Counted from the stretch's first letter, positions 34,847 through 44,501 are shown. The stretch: 64,000 bases of DNA from Ruminiclostridium cellobioparum DSM 1351 = ATCC 15832 (GCF_000621505.1 NZ_JHYD01000015.1:124001-188000), one strand, 5' to 3'. Made by a program: numbers and translations. Notes: generated by a model from the letters alone, not told the origin.

Positions 34847-34888
34847 TTGTTACGTATATTATATAAAGTAACAATTAACTTGTTAATT
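34847..34888. promoter_or_regulatory. Inverted repeats in the HAD/pssA divergent region
   Basis: TTGTTAC (34847-34853) and GTAACAA (34868-34874) are perfect arms 14 nt apart; AATTAAC-TT-GTTAATT (34873-34888) is an adjoining 16-nt palindrome. The pair sits between divergent promoters and could bind a regulator. Strong AT bias makes chance palindromes common. Confidence 0.3.
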
Positions 34889-35036
34889 TTAATATAATTA
34901 ATTATAATCTATAATATATACATTTATAGACTAATACAAGAATATATTTATTTTTTTATCAAGCTTTCAGTATATACATGGGTGGGGCACTAATGACAAT
35001 ATAAAATAATTTGTTTGGAAGTAGAGGGTGGATTCA

Positions 35037-35576
35037 TTGAAAAACAAGATTAAGCATTCATTACCAAACCTTTTAACCTTCATTAATCTTTCTCTTGGTA
35101 TAATTGCATTGCTCTTTTCCATAAAAGATGATCTGATACAGGCCTCTTTATTGGTGATGGTAGCTGCATTAACCGACAGATTTGATGGAAAGGTAGCCAG
35201 GATGCTTGACAGTACAAGTGAATTGGGAAAAGAGCTGGATTCACTTTCAGATTTGATTTCATTTGGTGTGGCACCAATTATAATCGCCTGGAAAATAAGC
35301 TTTTTCAATTTAGGCATTATCGGATATCTGCTCACTGTGTTGTTTCCTATTGCCGGAGCTTACAGGCTGGCAAGGTACAACATTACTACATTCAATAATG
35401 TATTCTGCGGCGTTCCCATTACAATTGCCGGTGCTTTTCTGTCAATAATAAATCTTTATAACAGTTTTTCACACATTAGACACAGTTACAGCAATATAAA
35501 CACCATAATCTGCGCTGTAATAATAGTTTTATTATCCTATTTAATGGTTAGCAAAATTCAAATCAAAAAGAGATGA
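35037..35576 (+). CDS. pssA: CDP-diacylglycerol--serine O-phosphatidyltransferase
   Basis: TTG at 35037 (five bases after GAGGGTGG) is the likely start; a GTG at 35028 is an alternative. About 179 residues with six membrane helices. The CDP-alcohol phosphatidyltransferase motif is complete: DGKVARMLDSTSELGKELDSLSD fits DGxxARx8GxxxDxxxD. It makes phosphatidylserine from CDP-diacylglycerol and serine. The decarboxylase gene psd, often adjacent, is not here. Single gene, read against the replication fork, ended by a terminator at 35698-35735. Confidence 0.9.
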   Translation: MKNKIKHSLPNLLTFINLSLGIIALLFSIKDDLIQASLLVMVAALTDRFDGKVARMLDSTSELGKELDSLSDLISFGVAPIIIAWKISFFNLGIIGYLLTVLFPIAGAYRLARYNITTFNNVFCGVPITIAGAFLSIINLYNSFSHIRHSYSNINTIICAVIIVLLSYLMVSKIQIKKR

Positions 35577-35592
35577 CAAAGAATTAAATTTT

Positions 35593-35601
35593 TTATCCAC
35601 A
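35593..35601 (+). promoter_or_regulatory. Perfect DnaA box outside the origin
   Basis: TTATCCACA, an exact consensus DnaA box, just after pssA and 23 kb from oriC; a weaker AAATCCACA follows about 35 bases later. Could be one of the outlying DnaA-binding sites known in Firmicutes or chance. Confidence 0.35.
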
Positions 35602-35697
35602 GAATTTTGAAAAATTGCAGCTTAAATCCACATTTAAATCCCATTGTGTTGAAAAGTAAGTCCGGGAGATTTCTTTAAGCCCGATTTAGCAGGAAAA

Positions 35698-35735
35698 AAC
35701 CCTTAAGCGCTCATTGCATAAGGGTTTTCATTTTC
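35698..35735. terminator. Terminator between pssA and the mannoside cluster
   Basis: AACCCTTA (35698-35705) and TAAGGGTT (35719-35726) form a perfect 8-bp stem. T-rich bases follow on the + strand and six T on the - strand, so it can serve both convergent units. Confidence 0.8.
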
Positions 35736-35777
35736 TAATAAATATTTATCATTTATAATATGGTTTAAGTGTAGGAT

Positions 35778-37532
35778 TTAAGTTCTCACATAAGCTTTTA
35801 TAGTTCCTATGGTTTTACCCTCCGATTCACCGCAGGGTCTGATGGTATACTTTCCGACAGATGCCGGAATTATAAAGGTTTCGGCATAATGCACCTTAAA
35901 CGGTTCAAATCGGCCGTCAGCAGATTCAACAACTGCTTCCCTGCCCTCAACAAGGTTAATAACATTTACTCCGCCATTTGTATCATGACTTACGGCCGAA
36001 CTGAACCAGTGTCTCCGGGTTTCTATAAACTCCCTTTCATGAAGCCCCGTCCTCTCCTCTTTCCATCCATCACCTTCGGACAGGATCTCGATTTTGTTTA
36101 TAAGGTTTTTTTCTACCCACTCTGTGTTCCGGTCAAACTGCAGAACAGCCTTGCCATGCTCCAGATGTATTGGGCGGGGTTTTCCGTCCAGCCCCAGCCT
36201 TCCCCAATCCCACAACTTAAAGGTAAAAATAAATGGAGTTGAGGAAATCTCCAGAACCATGGTATTATCCCCCGAACAATGGGCCGTACCGGCAGGTATC
36301 AAGAAATGGTCATGTTTCTTTGCCTTGAATTTATTAACATGCTTTTCTGCCGGGAAGTCCATAATGCCTTGCTGGGCTTTTTCCAAATCGCTGAAAAATT
36401 CTTCCTTTGAAGTGTCTGCTCTGACTCCGAGGTAGACACAGCCATCCTCTTTCGCATCCAGAAGATAGTATGATTCGTCCTGAGTATAATTCATTCCGAA
36501 TTTCTCCTGGATATACTCGGTCAAGGGATGAACCTGCAAAGACAGGTTTTGCCCTCCCATTGTATCCAGGAAATCGAACCGGATAGGGAATTCTGTCCCG
36601 AATCTTGCATGCACCTTGTCACCAAGGAGTTCTCTGGGATATTTGAAAACCAGGTCAATAGACGGAATCTCAGCAATAATTTCCCCAACCTTTAACAAAA
36701 GGGAATTTTCTTCAGGTACACAGTCAAAGCACCAGGCATAGTTTTCAGTGTCTCTTTCCAGATCACAGATATCTTTCATCCATTGCCCGCCCCATACTCC
36801 CGGGTCAAAGAAGGGAACAACTCTGAAGGGCTGTCCTGCAGCCTGTCTGAGCCCTTGAATGTAGGCCTCTCCCGTTATCATTTTGGGGTTATTTCTCAAG
36901 TTTGTGTCCAGAACATAATTAAAGGAATCCATCCTTTCCTTTTTATATCTGTCGGCAATGCGCCATTCGAAGAAGAAGCCTCTTTTATATTTAACAAGCG
37001 CATCATCCTTAAAATTATCATGCTTCCAGTTGGATATCTCACCGGAGCGGTACCGCTGCTGGATCTCCCAGCGTGCCATATCCGCATATATATGAATATC
37101 CGGTTTAACAAGCAGGCAGGCTGCAACACCATAAACCACTATCCTGCCCTTGGCCTCGCTTATTTTTCTGCTGACTTCGTTTAGTTTATCAGCATTAATG
37201 AAATCCTTAAAGTTCAAGTGGCACATGATGCCGAATACGCGGTCATCTGTCATATACTCCGCTATTTTATCGGTAATATATTCATTTGTTTCAAAGATAT
37301 CCTCATCAGTGAAAATGATTAAATCACCCTGCAGTTTATCTATAATATTCTCCTTGAGTTCTTCAGTCCTTACCGCGGGGTAGAAATCCACGGCAATAAT
37401 GGTCCTTTCACCCTTTAGCCCACCCGCGGCACGTAGAACCTCACCGACAATATTGCCGTAACCCTGCCAGCTGTGATTATTTTCATAACCTTTAACTTCT
37501 ATATATGGCTGCTTATTATAATTTGATTTCAT
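35778..37532 (-). CDS. manA: Class I phosphomannose isomerase fused to a kinase-like N-terminal domain
   Basis: ATG at 37532 after GGAGG gives 584 residues, far more than the 300-390 of simple ManA. The C-terminal part (about 235-584) is a cupin-type phosphomannose isomerase: PFFDPGVWGGQWM, zinc-site LSLQVHP, and AGTAHCSGDNTMVLEIS. The N-terminal 230 residues have alternating alpha/beta sequence (ERTIIAVDFYP, GDLIIFTDED, RIVVYGVAACLL, YADMARWEIQQR) reminiscent of a nucleoside-kinase-like fold without a P-loop. It would convert mannose-6-phosphate to fructose-6-phosphate. It is the last gene of the mannoside cluster, 36 bases after the ROK kinase. Confidence 0.82.
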   Translation of the reverse strand: MKSNYNKQPYIEVKGYENNHSWQGYGNIVGEVLRAAGGLKGERTIIAVDFYPAVRTEELKENIIDKLQGDLIIFTDEDIFETNEYITDKIAEYMTDDRVFGIMCHLNFKDFINADKLNEVSRKISEAKGRIVVYGVAACLLVKPDIHIYADMARWEIQQRYRSGEISNWKHDNFKDDALVKYKRGFFFEWRIADRYKKERMDSFNYVLDTNLRNNPKMITGEAYIQGLRQAAGQPFRVVPFFDPGVWGGQWMKDICDLERDTENYAWCFDCVPEENSLLLKVGEIIAEIPSIDLVFKYPRELLGDKVHARFGTEFPIRFDFLDTMGGQNLSLQVHPLTEYIQEKFGMNYTQDESYYLLDAKEDGCVYLGVRADTSKEEFFSDLEKAQQGIMDFPAEKHVNKFKAKKHDHFLIPAGTAHCSGDNTMVLEISSTPFIFTFKLWDWGRLGLDGKPRPIHLEHGKAVLQFDRNTEWVEKNLINKIEILSEGDGWKEERTGLHEREFIETRRHWFSSAVSHDTNGGVNVINLVEGREAVVESADGRFEPFKVHYAETFIIPASVGKYTIRPCGESEGKTIGTIKAYVRT

Positions 37533-37568
37533 CTTAACCTCCATGTCCCGTTATGTGCCTGTTCAATG

Positions 37569-38486
37569 TCACTGCCCCCGGCTTAAACTCCGGTAAAGAC
37601 CCATCAAGGTACTTTTTGAAGTATTATGAGTCAACCGTATATCAACTTTCTCAGCTTTGCAGAACTCCTCAATCTGCCGGCCAAAGAATTTAAAGCTTTT
37701 GACTATTTCCCCGCCCAGGATGATGCAATCGGCTTTAAATCCACTGATAAACGGGGTAAATGCCTCATACAGGTCCCGCCCAAATTCTTTGAATACCAGC
37801 AATGCGGCTTCATCCTGCTTTATAGCCCTGTTATATAGTTTCCTTCCATCCTGGGAGTCTTTAAAATATTGAGCCGCGATGTTTGCCAGTCCTCTTGCCG
37901 AGATATAATCATCAATGATACTGGACTTAAAATTTGTATTATAGATCCAGCCGTTTTCCGGTACTCCTTCTCCGGTCCCCACCAGCCTACGGTCTATTGA
38001 AAATGCCGATCCTGCTCCGGTCCCTATGCACAAATGAATAATCCGGTTATACCCTATACCCTTGCCATAGAAAATTTCACCCAGCGCAAACGCTGCTATA
38101 TCATGCATAAATATAATCTCTGGTTCTTTATCCATAAGAGACGATAAATATTCATCCTCTCTTATGCTGCGGAAGAATTCTTCCCTTAAGTTAATATTAT
38201 AAATACTGTCATATTTGCCAATTCCTCTTATAAAGCTAATACCGCCGGCATAATCAAATGGCCCCGGGAAAGCCAGCCCTATTGCCTTTATATTAATTTC
38301 CGGATCTGATATTTTTCCCGCCAAATCTTTAAAAATTGCCGAGAAATTGGATATAATAGTATCTTTATCTGCGTAGGACTGTGCATTATAAGAAAATATT
38401 CTATCAAACATGATGTTGCCGGACTCATCTATGATTCCGCATTTTACCGAGGTTCCGCCAACATCCAACCCCAAATAATAATTCAT
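37569..38486 (-). CDS. ROK-family sugar kinase
   Basis: 305 residues. Phosphate loop GLDVGGTSVKCGIID at the N-terminus, catalytic Asp in FMHDIAAFALGE, and LCIGTGAGSAFSIDRRLVGTGEGVPENGW in the ROK core. The zinc motif CxCGxxGCxE is missing, as in some ROK kinases. No DNA-binding domain, so it is an enzyme. Between the isomerase and alpha-mannosidase genes it most likely phosphorylates mannose released from mannosides, giving the substrate of the next gene product; glucose or fructose cannot be excluded. Confidence 0.85.
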   Translation of the reverse strand: MNYYLGLDVGGTSVKCGIIDESGNIMFDRIFSYNAQSYADKDTIISNFSAIFKDLAGKISDPEINIKAIGLAFPGPFDYAGGISFIRGIGKYDSIYNINLREEFFRSIREDEYLSSLMDKEPEIIFMHDIAAFALGEIFYGKGIGYNRIIHLCIGTGAGSAFSIDRRLVGTGEGVPENGWIYNTNFKSSIIDDYISARGLANIAAQYFKDSQDGRKLYNRAIKQDEAALLVFKEFGRDLYEAFTPFISGFKADCIILGGEIVKSFKFFGRQIEEFCKAEKVDIRLTHNTSKSTLMGLYRSLSRGQ

Positions 38487-38558
38487 TTTTTCACCCCTGC
38501 GTAATTGGATAAAGACATGCCTCTTCCGAAACCCAATCCAATTTTTTATTAAATGTCA

Positions 38559-41165
38559 TCACTGAAAAGCTACAAGCAAATGGGAAAGTGCACAAGGTGG
38601 AATATTCACATTGACCTTATTGTCTATAACATTTATTTCTAAAATTTCCTCACCTAAAACGTTTACAAGGCAAGCCCTTAAAATTTTCTTTCCCGGAAGG
38701 CTAAAGCTGTATTGACCTTCTGCCTCTGTCATATTTTTTAACATAACAATCAGACCGCCCTCTTTTTTTGCAGGCCTTATCAGTATTGGTACAACTCCTT
38801 CTCCGCAGCCCTCAAAAAGCTTGCCCCTCTCCACCTCTTTGCAGCTGACGGCAGCATTGATGACAAGCGGTTCATTTGCCAGCTGTCCAAGGTTGTATGC
38901 ATTTATCGCATCAAATTCCTTAAAAGGTGTCATTTCATAACTGAGCTGAATAGGCCCCGGCTGGCTGATCCAGAAATTGGTGTCCCAGTAGTTGTTCATA
39001 GGCCAGGCTAAAAGCAGGGGATTTTCTTTTCGTTCAATGCTTTGGCTTTCTCTGCCGAAATTGAAATCTCCGATTTGTACCATCGGCGCATCAGGACAAG
39101 CCAGTACTATACCTTTTTCGTCATCATATATTGAGACCGTCTGATCAACAGTCACCCAATCACGGCTTACCTTGCCCAATTGCTCCCTATCGAGTTCAAT
39201 GAAGGTTCCGGCGGTATCAAACCGGCTTTTCCAGCCGCCGTTGATATTTAAAGGAAAAGCAAAATATATTCCTTCAGGTTTGGTAAAGTTCTCCTTCTTC
39301 ATGTACGCCTTGAATTTAATTCTTGAGTGCAGCGTGGAAAAAGTTATTTTTTGCTTAAGTGCCTCAACGCCTTCTGCCTCAAATTCCATAACAAAAGAAA
39401 CAGAATTTGCCTCTTCTTCTATATGCCATTTCAATATTCTCTCGGCACTTTGCCTCCTGCCCTTCCAATTGTGGTTCCAAACGCTCACACTTCTGTTGCC
39501 CAGTTCCACATCCCGGGGGAAAAACGTAGACCTGTGTTCTTCATTATAAAGAGGGTCTATAGTTTCTCTGACATATTCAAACAAAGTCCACTGGCTGTTT
39601 TTGTCCAGCATGGCCCAATCAGATGATAAATCGTACAGCTGTTCAATCCTTCCTGTTGCGGGATTAAAGGTCATGCGGTAATACGGTGTCTCAATACTGT
39701 TCCCGGTTATCTTATAACCTTTAGCCTCAGCCGGCTTGGCTGCTCTTTTCTGCTCCAGAACAGAAAACGGTATTTTAGTCCAGGAGAAAGGTGGAAGTTT
39801 TTCAGTGCCGAAGTACTTATAATCTTCATCCTTTGAATTATAGGGCAGTAATCTTTTCATACGTATTGCAGACAGGTGCCTGCCTTTTTCCAGAAAAGTC
39901 TCCGGAACCTTCAGCTCTATTTCCTGCTCGGTACTCGAAGTGTTAACAACAATTATTCCGTCAGGCTGGTCTGATTGAAAAGCATTCTCTGCCAGCTGCT
40001 CTGCCTGCCTTCCCAGCAAATAAGCCGATAGATCGGCAGCTTTATAGGCCATTTGAGATTTATGCATTCTCTGGGAGTATACCTCTTCATCATCAGGATC
40101 ACTTATTGATTGAGATGCTCCCCAGGTATGTTCGTCAAACATGACAGCATTAATATAGGCTTCATCCTTCGCCCTGTCGTAAAATGCCCCCGGACTGCCT
40201 GAAAAAGCCTCCAGCAGTTCAGCTTTCCTTATTGTCTCCTTCGCTCTGCGATTAACTCTTGTCTCTTTTGCAGAACTTCCGCAGCCAAAATTCCAGTAAT
40301 CCGTCCAGTCCCCCTTATGGACCGGAATGTCATTTTTATTAATACTCAATACTTTTTCCCTCAGCATCTCGGGAGTAACAAATCTTACTGTATATTCATG
40401 CCCTTCCTGATTATACTTGTTAATCAGCTCAGCCAGTCCGGCATCAGGCGAATTGTTATCATACAGGGGAGGATTGGTAGCAGTTAAAAACGCAAAGTCA
40501 TAATTATATCCGCCTTGCTCAAGACGATTTACATAATCTTTTATACCTTTATCCATTAAACCGGTATCTGACAGGGAAGTATTTAAAAATTGACTGAACA
40601 GTGAATAATGTTCTCCCAGGAAAGTAAGCAGTTCACGCCTGTCGGGCGTCTCCCAGCGAAAAACGGCAGGTCTCTTGAACGGTATCCCGCCAAAATGAAT
40701 GTTTATCCCGGTAATATAAAAATCAATTCCGCTGTCCAGCAGCATTTGGCTCATTGTCCAGGGCTGACCGTTAACATCATGGTTTATGGCTGTACTGATG
40801 GGTATATCCAGGCATTTGCTCAAATCAGCCGATAATTTCAACATATAATCCATTTGAGCGGTATTGCATAATGGTGTAGTATGCATTGGCATGACTGTTA
40901 CACTTATCTGTTTATCTTTTATTAACTTTTTAAACTGAGCTTTTCTTTCATCGGTTGCTGTTTGAAGCCATTTCAACACCGGATAGGTCGCTTCGCATGT
41001 CCATCTGAATTTTGATTCCTCCGGATAATTCGATGTGCTTAAACATAAATCGATAGCTTGATCTATATAATCTCTCTGCAATTCAAGCAATAATGTCTGT
41101 GGATGTGTATACCCTATATCAAGGTGGCTATGGTGCATACATAATATCTCTTTTATTTTGGACAT
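38559..41165 (-). CDS. Glycoside hydrolase family 38 alpha-mannosidase
   Basis: 868 residues without a signal peptide, so intracellular. The N-terminal catalytic domain starts with MHHSHLDIGYTHPQ, the zinc-binding HxHxD region of GH38, and has NHDVNGQPWTMSQMLLDSGIDFY (about 128-150) at the nucleophile-loop position and DEHTWGASQSI (about 343-353). The long C-terminal half is the beta-rich GH38 domain (FEYVRETIDPLY, SFSLPGKKI). It would trim alpha-mannosides brought in by the ABC importer encoded upstream. The nucleophile motif deviates from the common DPFGHS, so it is a divergent subfamily. Confidence 0.85.
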   Translation of the reverse strand: MSKIKEILCMHHSHLDIGYTHPQTLLLELQRDYIDQAIDLCLSTSNYPEESKFRWTCEATYPVLKWLQTATDERKAQFKKLIKDKQISVTVMPMHTTPLCNTAQMDYMLKLSADLSKCLDIPISTAINHDVNGQPWTMSQMLLDSGIDFYITGINIHFGGIPFKRPAVFRWETPDRRELLTFLGEHYSLFSQFLNTSLSDTGLMDKGIKDYVNRLEQGGYNYDFAFLTATNPPLYDNNSPDAGLAELINKYNQEGHEYTVRFVTPEMLREKVLSINKNDIPVHKGDWTDYWNFGCGSSAKETRVNRRAKETIRKAELLEAFSGSPGAFYDRAKDEAYINAVMFDEHTWGASQSISDPDDEEVYSQRMHKSQMAYKAADLSAYLLGRQAEQLAENAFQSDQPDGIIVVNTSSTEQEIELKVPETFLEKGRHLSAIRMKRLLPYNSKDEDYKYFGTEKLPPFSWTKIPFSVLEQKRAAKPAEAKGYKITGNSIETPYYRMTFNPATGRIEQLYDLSSDWAMLDKNSQWTLFEYVRETIDPLYNEEHRSTFFPRDVELGNRSVSVWNHNWKGRRQSAERILKWHIEEEANSVSFVMEFEAEGVEALKQKITFSTLHSRIKFKAYMKKENFTKPEGIYFAFPLNINGGWKSRFDTAGTFIELDREQLGKVSRDWVTVDQTVSIYDDEKGIVLACPDAPMVQIGDFNFGRESQSIERKENPLLLAWPMNNYWDTNFWISQPGPIQLSYEMTPFKEFDAINAYNLGQLANEPLVINAAVSCKEVERGKLFEGCGEGVVPILIRPAKKEGGLIVMLKNMTEAEGQYSFSLPGKKILRACLVNVLGEEILEINVIDNKVNVNIPPCALSHLLVAFQ

Positions 41166-41195
41166 ATAAAATCTCCTTTGAATGAAAATGTGGGA

Positions 41196-42023
41196 TTACC
41201 CTTTTACACCGCCTGTTGCAACCCCCTCCAGAATCCTCTCCGAAAATATAACGAATATTATCAGGATCGGAACCGTGGACAGTACAGATGCTGCCATAGC
41301 AAGGTCCATAGTGCTCAATAGGTTCTTTGTATATTTTACTATTATCAGTGGAATGGTCTTATACGCTTCACTTTGCAGGAAAATGAGGGGCATGAAGAAC
41401 TGGTTCCAAACTTGAACCGACATGATTATGCAAATTGAAAATACAATGGGTTTGGCCATAGGGAACATAATCTTGTAAAATGTTTTCCATTCGCCTGCTC
41501 CATCGATAATTGCCGCTTCATAAATCTCATTGGGCAGATTTGCAAAGAAATCGGTCAGCATAAACACCGGCATGGAAATTCCTGCTGATAATATCAATAT
41601 AACAGAAGCATGATTATTGATTAAGTTAAGGTTCTTCATCAATAAAAATATTGGAACAATACCAAGCTGAACAGGGAACATCAATCCTACCAGAAAGTAT
41701 ATCCTTGTGAACTTTCTAAATTTAAATTTATATCTGCCGATGCCATATGCCGTCATTGAAGATAACAACGTTATTAAAATCAGGCTGAATACAAGTATTA
41801 CGGCACTATTCAGAAAATACCTGTAAAAATGGTCATTAACAAATAACTTTTTAAAATTGTCAAGATTTAATTTTTTCGGCATGCCGAAGGTGTTGGACAG
41901 AATATCCTGTCTTGTTCGGAATGAATTATATATCATGTAAATTAAAATAGAGAATGTAATCAGAGAATAAATCCACATTAAGCCCTTGATTACCAAAGCC
42001 ATAAATCCTTGATGTTTATTCAT
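41196..42023 (-). CDS. Sugar ABC transporter permease (MalG type)
   Basis: ATG at 42023 (after GGAGG) gives 275 residues with six membrane helices. The EAA loop reads YEAAIIDGAGEWKTFYKIMFPMAKP (about 185-210), the contact site for the ATPase. It begins two bases after the MalF-type gene, so the pair is coupled. It forms the membrane channel of an oligosaccharide importer. No ATPase gene is present in the cluster; a shared MsmK-type ATPase elsewhere is expected, as is usual in Firmicutes CUT1 systems. Confidence 0.9.
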   Translation of the reverse strand: MNKHQGFMALVIKGLMWIYSLITFSILIYMIYNSFRTRQDILSNTFGMPKKLNLDNFKKLFVNDHFYRYFLNSAVILVFSLILITLLSSMTAYGIGRYKFKFRKFTRIYFLVGLMFPVQLGIVPIFLLMKNLNLINNHASVILILSAGISMPVFMLTDFFANLPNEIYEAAIIDGAGEWKTFYKIMFPMAKPIVFSICIIMSVQVWNQFFMPLIFLQSEAYKTIPLIIVKYTKNLLSTMDLAMAASVLSTVPILIIFVIFSERILEGVATGGVKG

Positions 42024-42025
42024 TC

Positions 42026-42946
42026 CTATTCCTCCTTCCGGTATACTATTAACAGCTGTATTAAAGCAATTATAAAAATCATAAGGAATAATACACACGC
42101 AATAGTCGTACCCATACCCATGGAATTCTGGCTGATGTTGCCGCCCAGTGGATTAGTATCACCAAAGGCCATACGGTAGAAGAATAAAGACATGACGTCA
42201 ACGTTTCTTTCTATACCGCCCGATGTTCCTCCAAGGAGATAACTAAAATCAAATATCGTCATTCCGAAAATATAAGATATCAGCACCATATTAAGTATGG
42301 TAACCTTTATTTGTGGTAAAAAAATTGTTATAAGTCTCTTCCAGAAGCCCGCTCCATCCAAATATGCAGATTCCAGGCAATCTACAGGCACCATCTTCAT
42401 TGCACCTACAAAAAACATCATCCCGACTCCCATTCCGGCCCAGGAGATCATAATCCAAACTATATACATTCCAAACTCAGGTATACCCAGCCATGGTTTT
42501 GTCAAATGACCTTGCCCTATTGATTCCAAAAACTTGTTGACTACTCCGATATTAGCATCCAATAATAAGGTAAATATAAAGATAATTACAGGAGTTGAAA
42601 TAAATTGTGGAGAAAATATCGCTACCTGGAAAAAGCTCTTCCCTCTGACCTTACTGTATACCATATAAGCCATAATGATTTGAACGGGAATGACAAATAT
42701 AACTGTTAATATAAAAATCATTAAACTGTGGGATAGCGCATTCCAAAGTTGTGATACCATATCTTTGTTGTTGAATAATTCAATATAATTATTGAATCCG
42801 ACAAATGTTTTTGGTCCTATACCATTCCAGCGGTACAAGCTGATAACAGCTGCTGCTGCTATGGGGTAAATTACCAGTATGGTGTATAAGATAAACCCTG
42901 GTGCTATAAAAAGAAGATACGGCCTTTTTTTAAAAAAAGAAAGCAA
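42026..42946 (-). CDS. Sugar ABC transporter permease (MalF type)
   Basis: About 306 residues from the TTG at 42946, nine bases after GGGAG; a TTG three codons earlier touches the ribosome site. Six membrane helices; the first segment is LLFIAPGFILYTILVIYPIAAA, and the EAA loop is LESAYLDGAGFWKRLITIFLPQIK (about 195-220). Partner of the MalG-type permease, fed by the binding protein encoded 131 bases upstream. Confidence 0.9.
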   Translation of the reverse strand: MLSFFKKRPYLLFIAPGFILYTILVIYPIAAAAVISLYRWNGIGPKTFVGFNNYIELFNNKDMVSQLWNALSHSLMIFILTVIFVIPVQIIMAYMVYSKVRGKSFFQVAIFSPQFISTPVIIFIFTLLLDANIGVVNKFLESIGQGHLTKPWLGIPEFGMYIVWIMISWAGMGVGMMFFVGAMKMVPVDCLESAYLDGAGFWKRLITIFLPQIKVTILNMVLISYIFGMTIFDFSYLLGGTSGGIERNVDVMSLFFYRMAFGDTNPLGGNISQNSMGMGTTIACVLFLMIFIIALIQLLIVYRKEE

Positions 42947-43076
42947 TTTGAACAACTCCCTCTGTCCTTCGAATATAAATAAATGACCCTCAAATACCAG
43001 GAGAAATCATTTATTTATATTCTTTAGTTAATGTCAATTAATTTTTCGATTATTGCCGGGGATATTTGGTATTTAA

Positions 43077-44381
43077 CTATTTTGCACTACTTTTTGCTAT
43101 TTCATCTTTAATCTTTTGAGCAGCTTCTTCACCTGTCATTTTTGAAGTCATCAGTTTAGGTAAAATATCGGCAAGTAACATGTCCTGAGGTCTGGCAGTT
43201 TCATCGGCAACTCCTGAAAGTACGTGGTAAATATTATTACCGACCTGGTCATATTCCGCCATCTCTTTTACAGATTCATCCTTTGGAGTAAGATCTTTTA
43301 CGAGAGGAATAGCACCTAAATTATTTTCAAATATCTGTTGTGACTCTTTATCATTAAGGAACTCAATATACTTGACTGCCTCGTCAGGGTACTTGGTCTT
43401 TGCTGACACAGCATAAGTATTATAGTTACTTGGGCCGCTCTGCGAATAAAGCACTCCGTCCTTTGACGGCAAAGCAAATCTTCCTACATTAAAGTTGACA
43501 CTTGCGAAAACCTGATTATTCCATGTACCGTCAACAAGCATTGCAGCTTTCCCGTTTGTAAATGCCAACTGGGCACCTGCTCCGTCTGTAGCCGCAAAAT
43601 CTTTTCCCAGATAACCTTTTTCGGCAAAGCTGCGGTAAATATTAAATGTGTCGATCAGGTTTTTATAATCGGTATCTGCCTTGTGCTCCTTTATATTCTG
43701 CAGGACATCATTAGCCAGGGTCGGTGCCAGTACCTGCATCAGCCAGTATCTGTCAAAATCACCCTTGCCGCCGAATGATATTGCTGTTTCTCCTTTGTCT
43801 TTAAGTGTTTTTACTATATTCTCAAATTCTCCCCAATTCTTTGGCTTATCAAGACCATATTTTTGGAAAATATCTTTGTTATAGTACATTATGGCATAGT
43901 CAAAAAATGAAGGGAATGAACAATAAATCTTACCATCTACGGTTGCATATTCTATTGACTGCTCGGGGAAACGGCTTGAATCCAGTTTATAATCATCTAA
44001 AGGCAGCAGGAAGCCTTGTTTTGCCATCTCTGCCATCTTTGTTGATTTATTACCCTGTACCCAGAATAAATCAGGCAATGAATCGGATTGTAAAGCTACA
44101 TTAATGGAATCAAAACTGCCCGAATACTGGTAATCCAATTTAATATTGGGGTATTTCTTGGTAAATGCTTCATTGATTTCATTAAACGAAGCTTCAAGAA
44201 TAGCCTGGTTGTCTGTATCTCCCCATATCTTGAGGGTTACCGGCTGACTGCTTTTTTCAGCTGTGCTTCCGCTTGCTTCTGTGGAATTCGCACTTTGCTC
44301 ACTGCCGCACGCAGTTAAAAATGACACTGATAAAACCACTACCAATAAAACCATACTAAGTGCTCTGTAGAATTTCTTCAT
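43077..44381 (-). CDS. Extracellular sugar-binding lipoprotein of ABC importer
   Basis: 434 residues. Lipoprotein signal peptide with lipobox LTAC (Cys about 25), a Ser/Thr/Ala linker, then the family 1 solute-binding fold: VTLKIWGDTDNQAILEASFNEINEAFTKKYPNIKLDYQY at the N-lobe and FTNGKAAMLVDGTWNNQVF in the C-lobe. The ligand is probably a mannose-containing oligosaccharide, judged by the GH38 gene downstream. GGAGG precedes the ATG. The 221-base upstream region carries a promoter and a candidate ROK operator. Confidence 0.92.
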   Translation of the reverse strand: MKKFYRALSMVLLVVVLSVSFLTACGSEQSANSTEASGSTAEKSSQPVTLKIWGDTDNQAILEASFNEINEAFTKKYPNIKLDYQYSGSFDSINVALQSDSLPDLFWVQGNKSTKMAEMAKQGFLLPLDDYKLDSSRFPEQSIEYATVDGKIYCSFPSFFDYAIMYYNKDIFQKYGLDKPKNWGEFENIVKTLKDKGETAISFGGKGDFDRYWLMQVLAPTLANDVLQNIKEHKADTDYKNLIDTFNIYRSFAEKGYLGKDFAATDGAGAQLAFTNGKAAMLVDGTWNNQVFASVNFNVGRFALPSKDGVLYSQSGPSNYNTYAVSAKTKYPDEAVKYIEFLNDKESQQIFENNLGAIPLVKDLTPKDESVKEMAEYDQVGNNIYHVLSGVADETARPQDMLLADILPKLMTSKMTGEEAAQKIKDEIAKSSAK

Positions 44382-44501
44382 GATTTTTCCTCCAAAAATT
44401 ATTTTATTAATTAAATGACACTTAATCTTGAAAGAAATAAGGTAAGCACTATCTATCAGTAATATATTCTTTCTTAAAAAAGCCCCATTTATTAATTCGT
44501 A

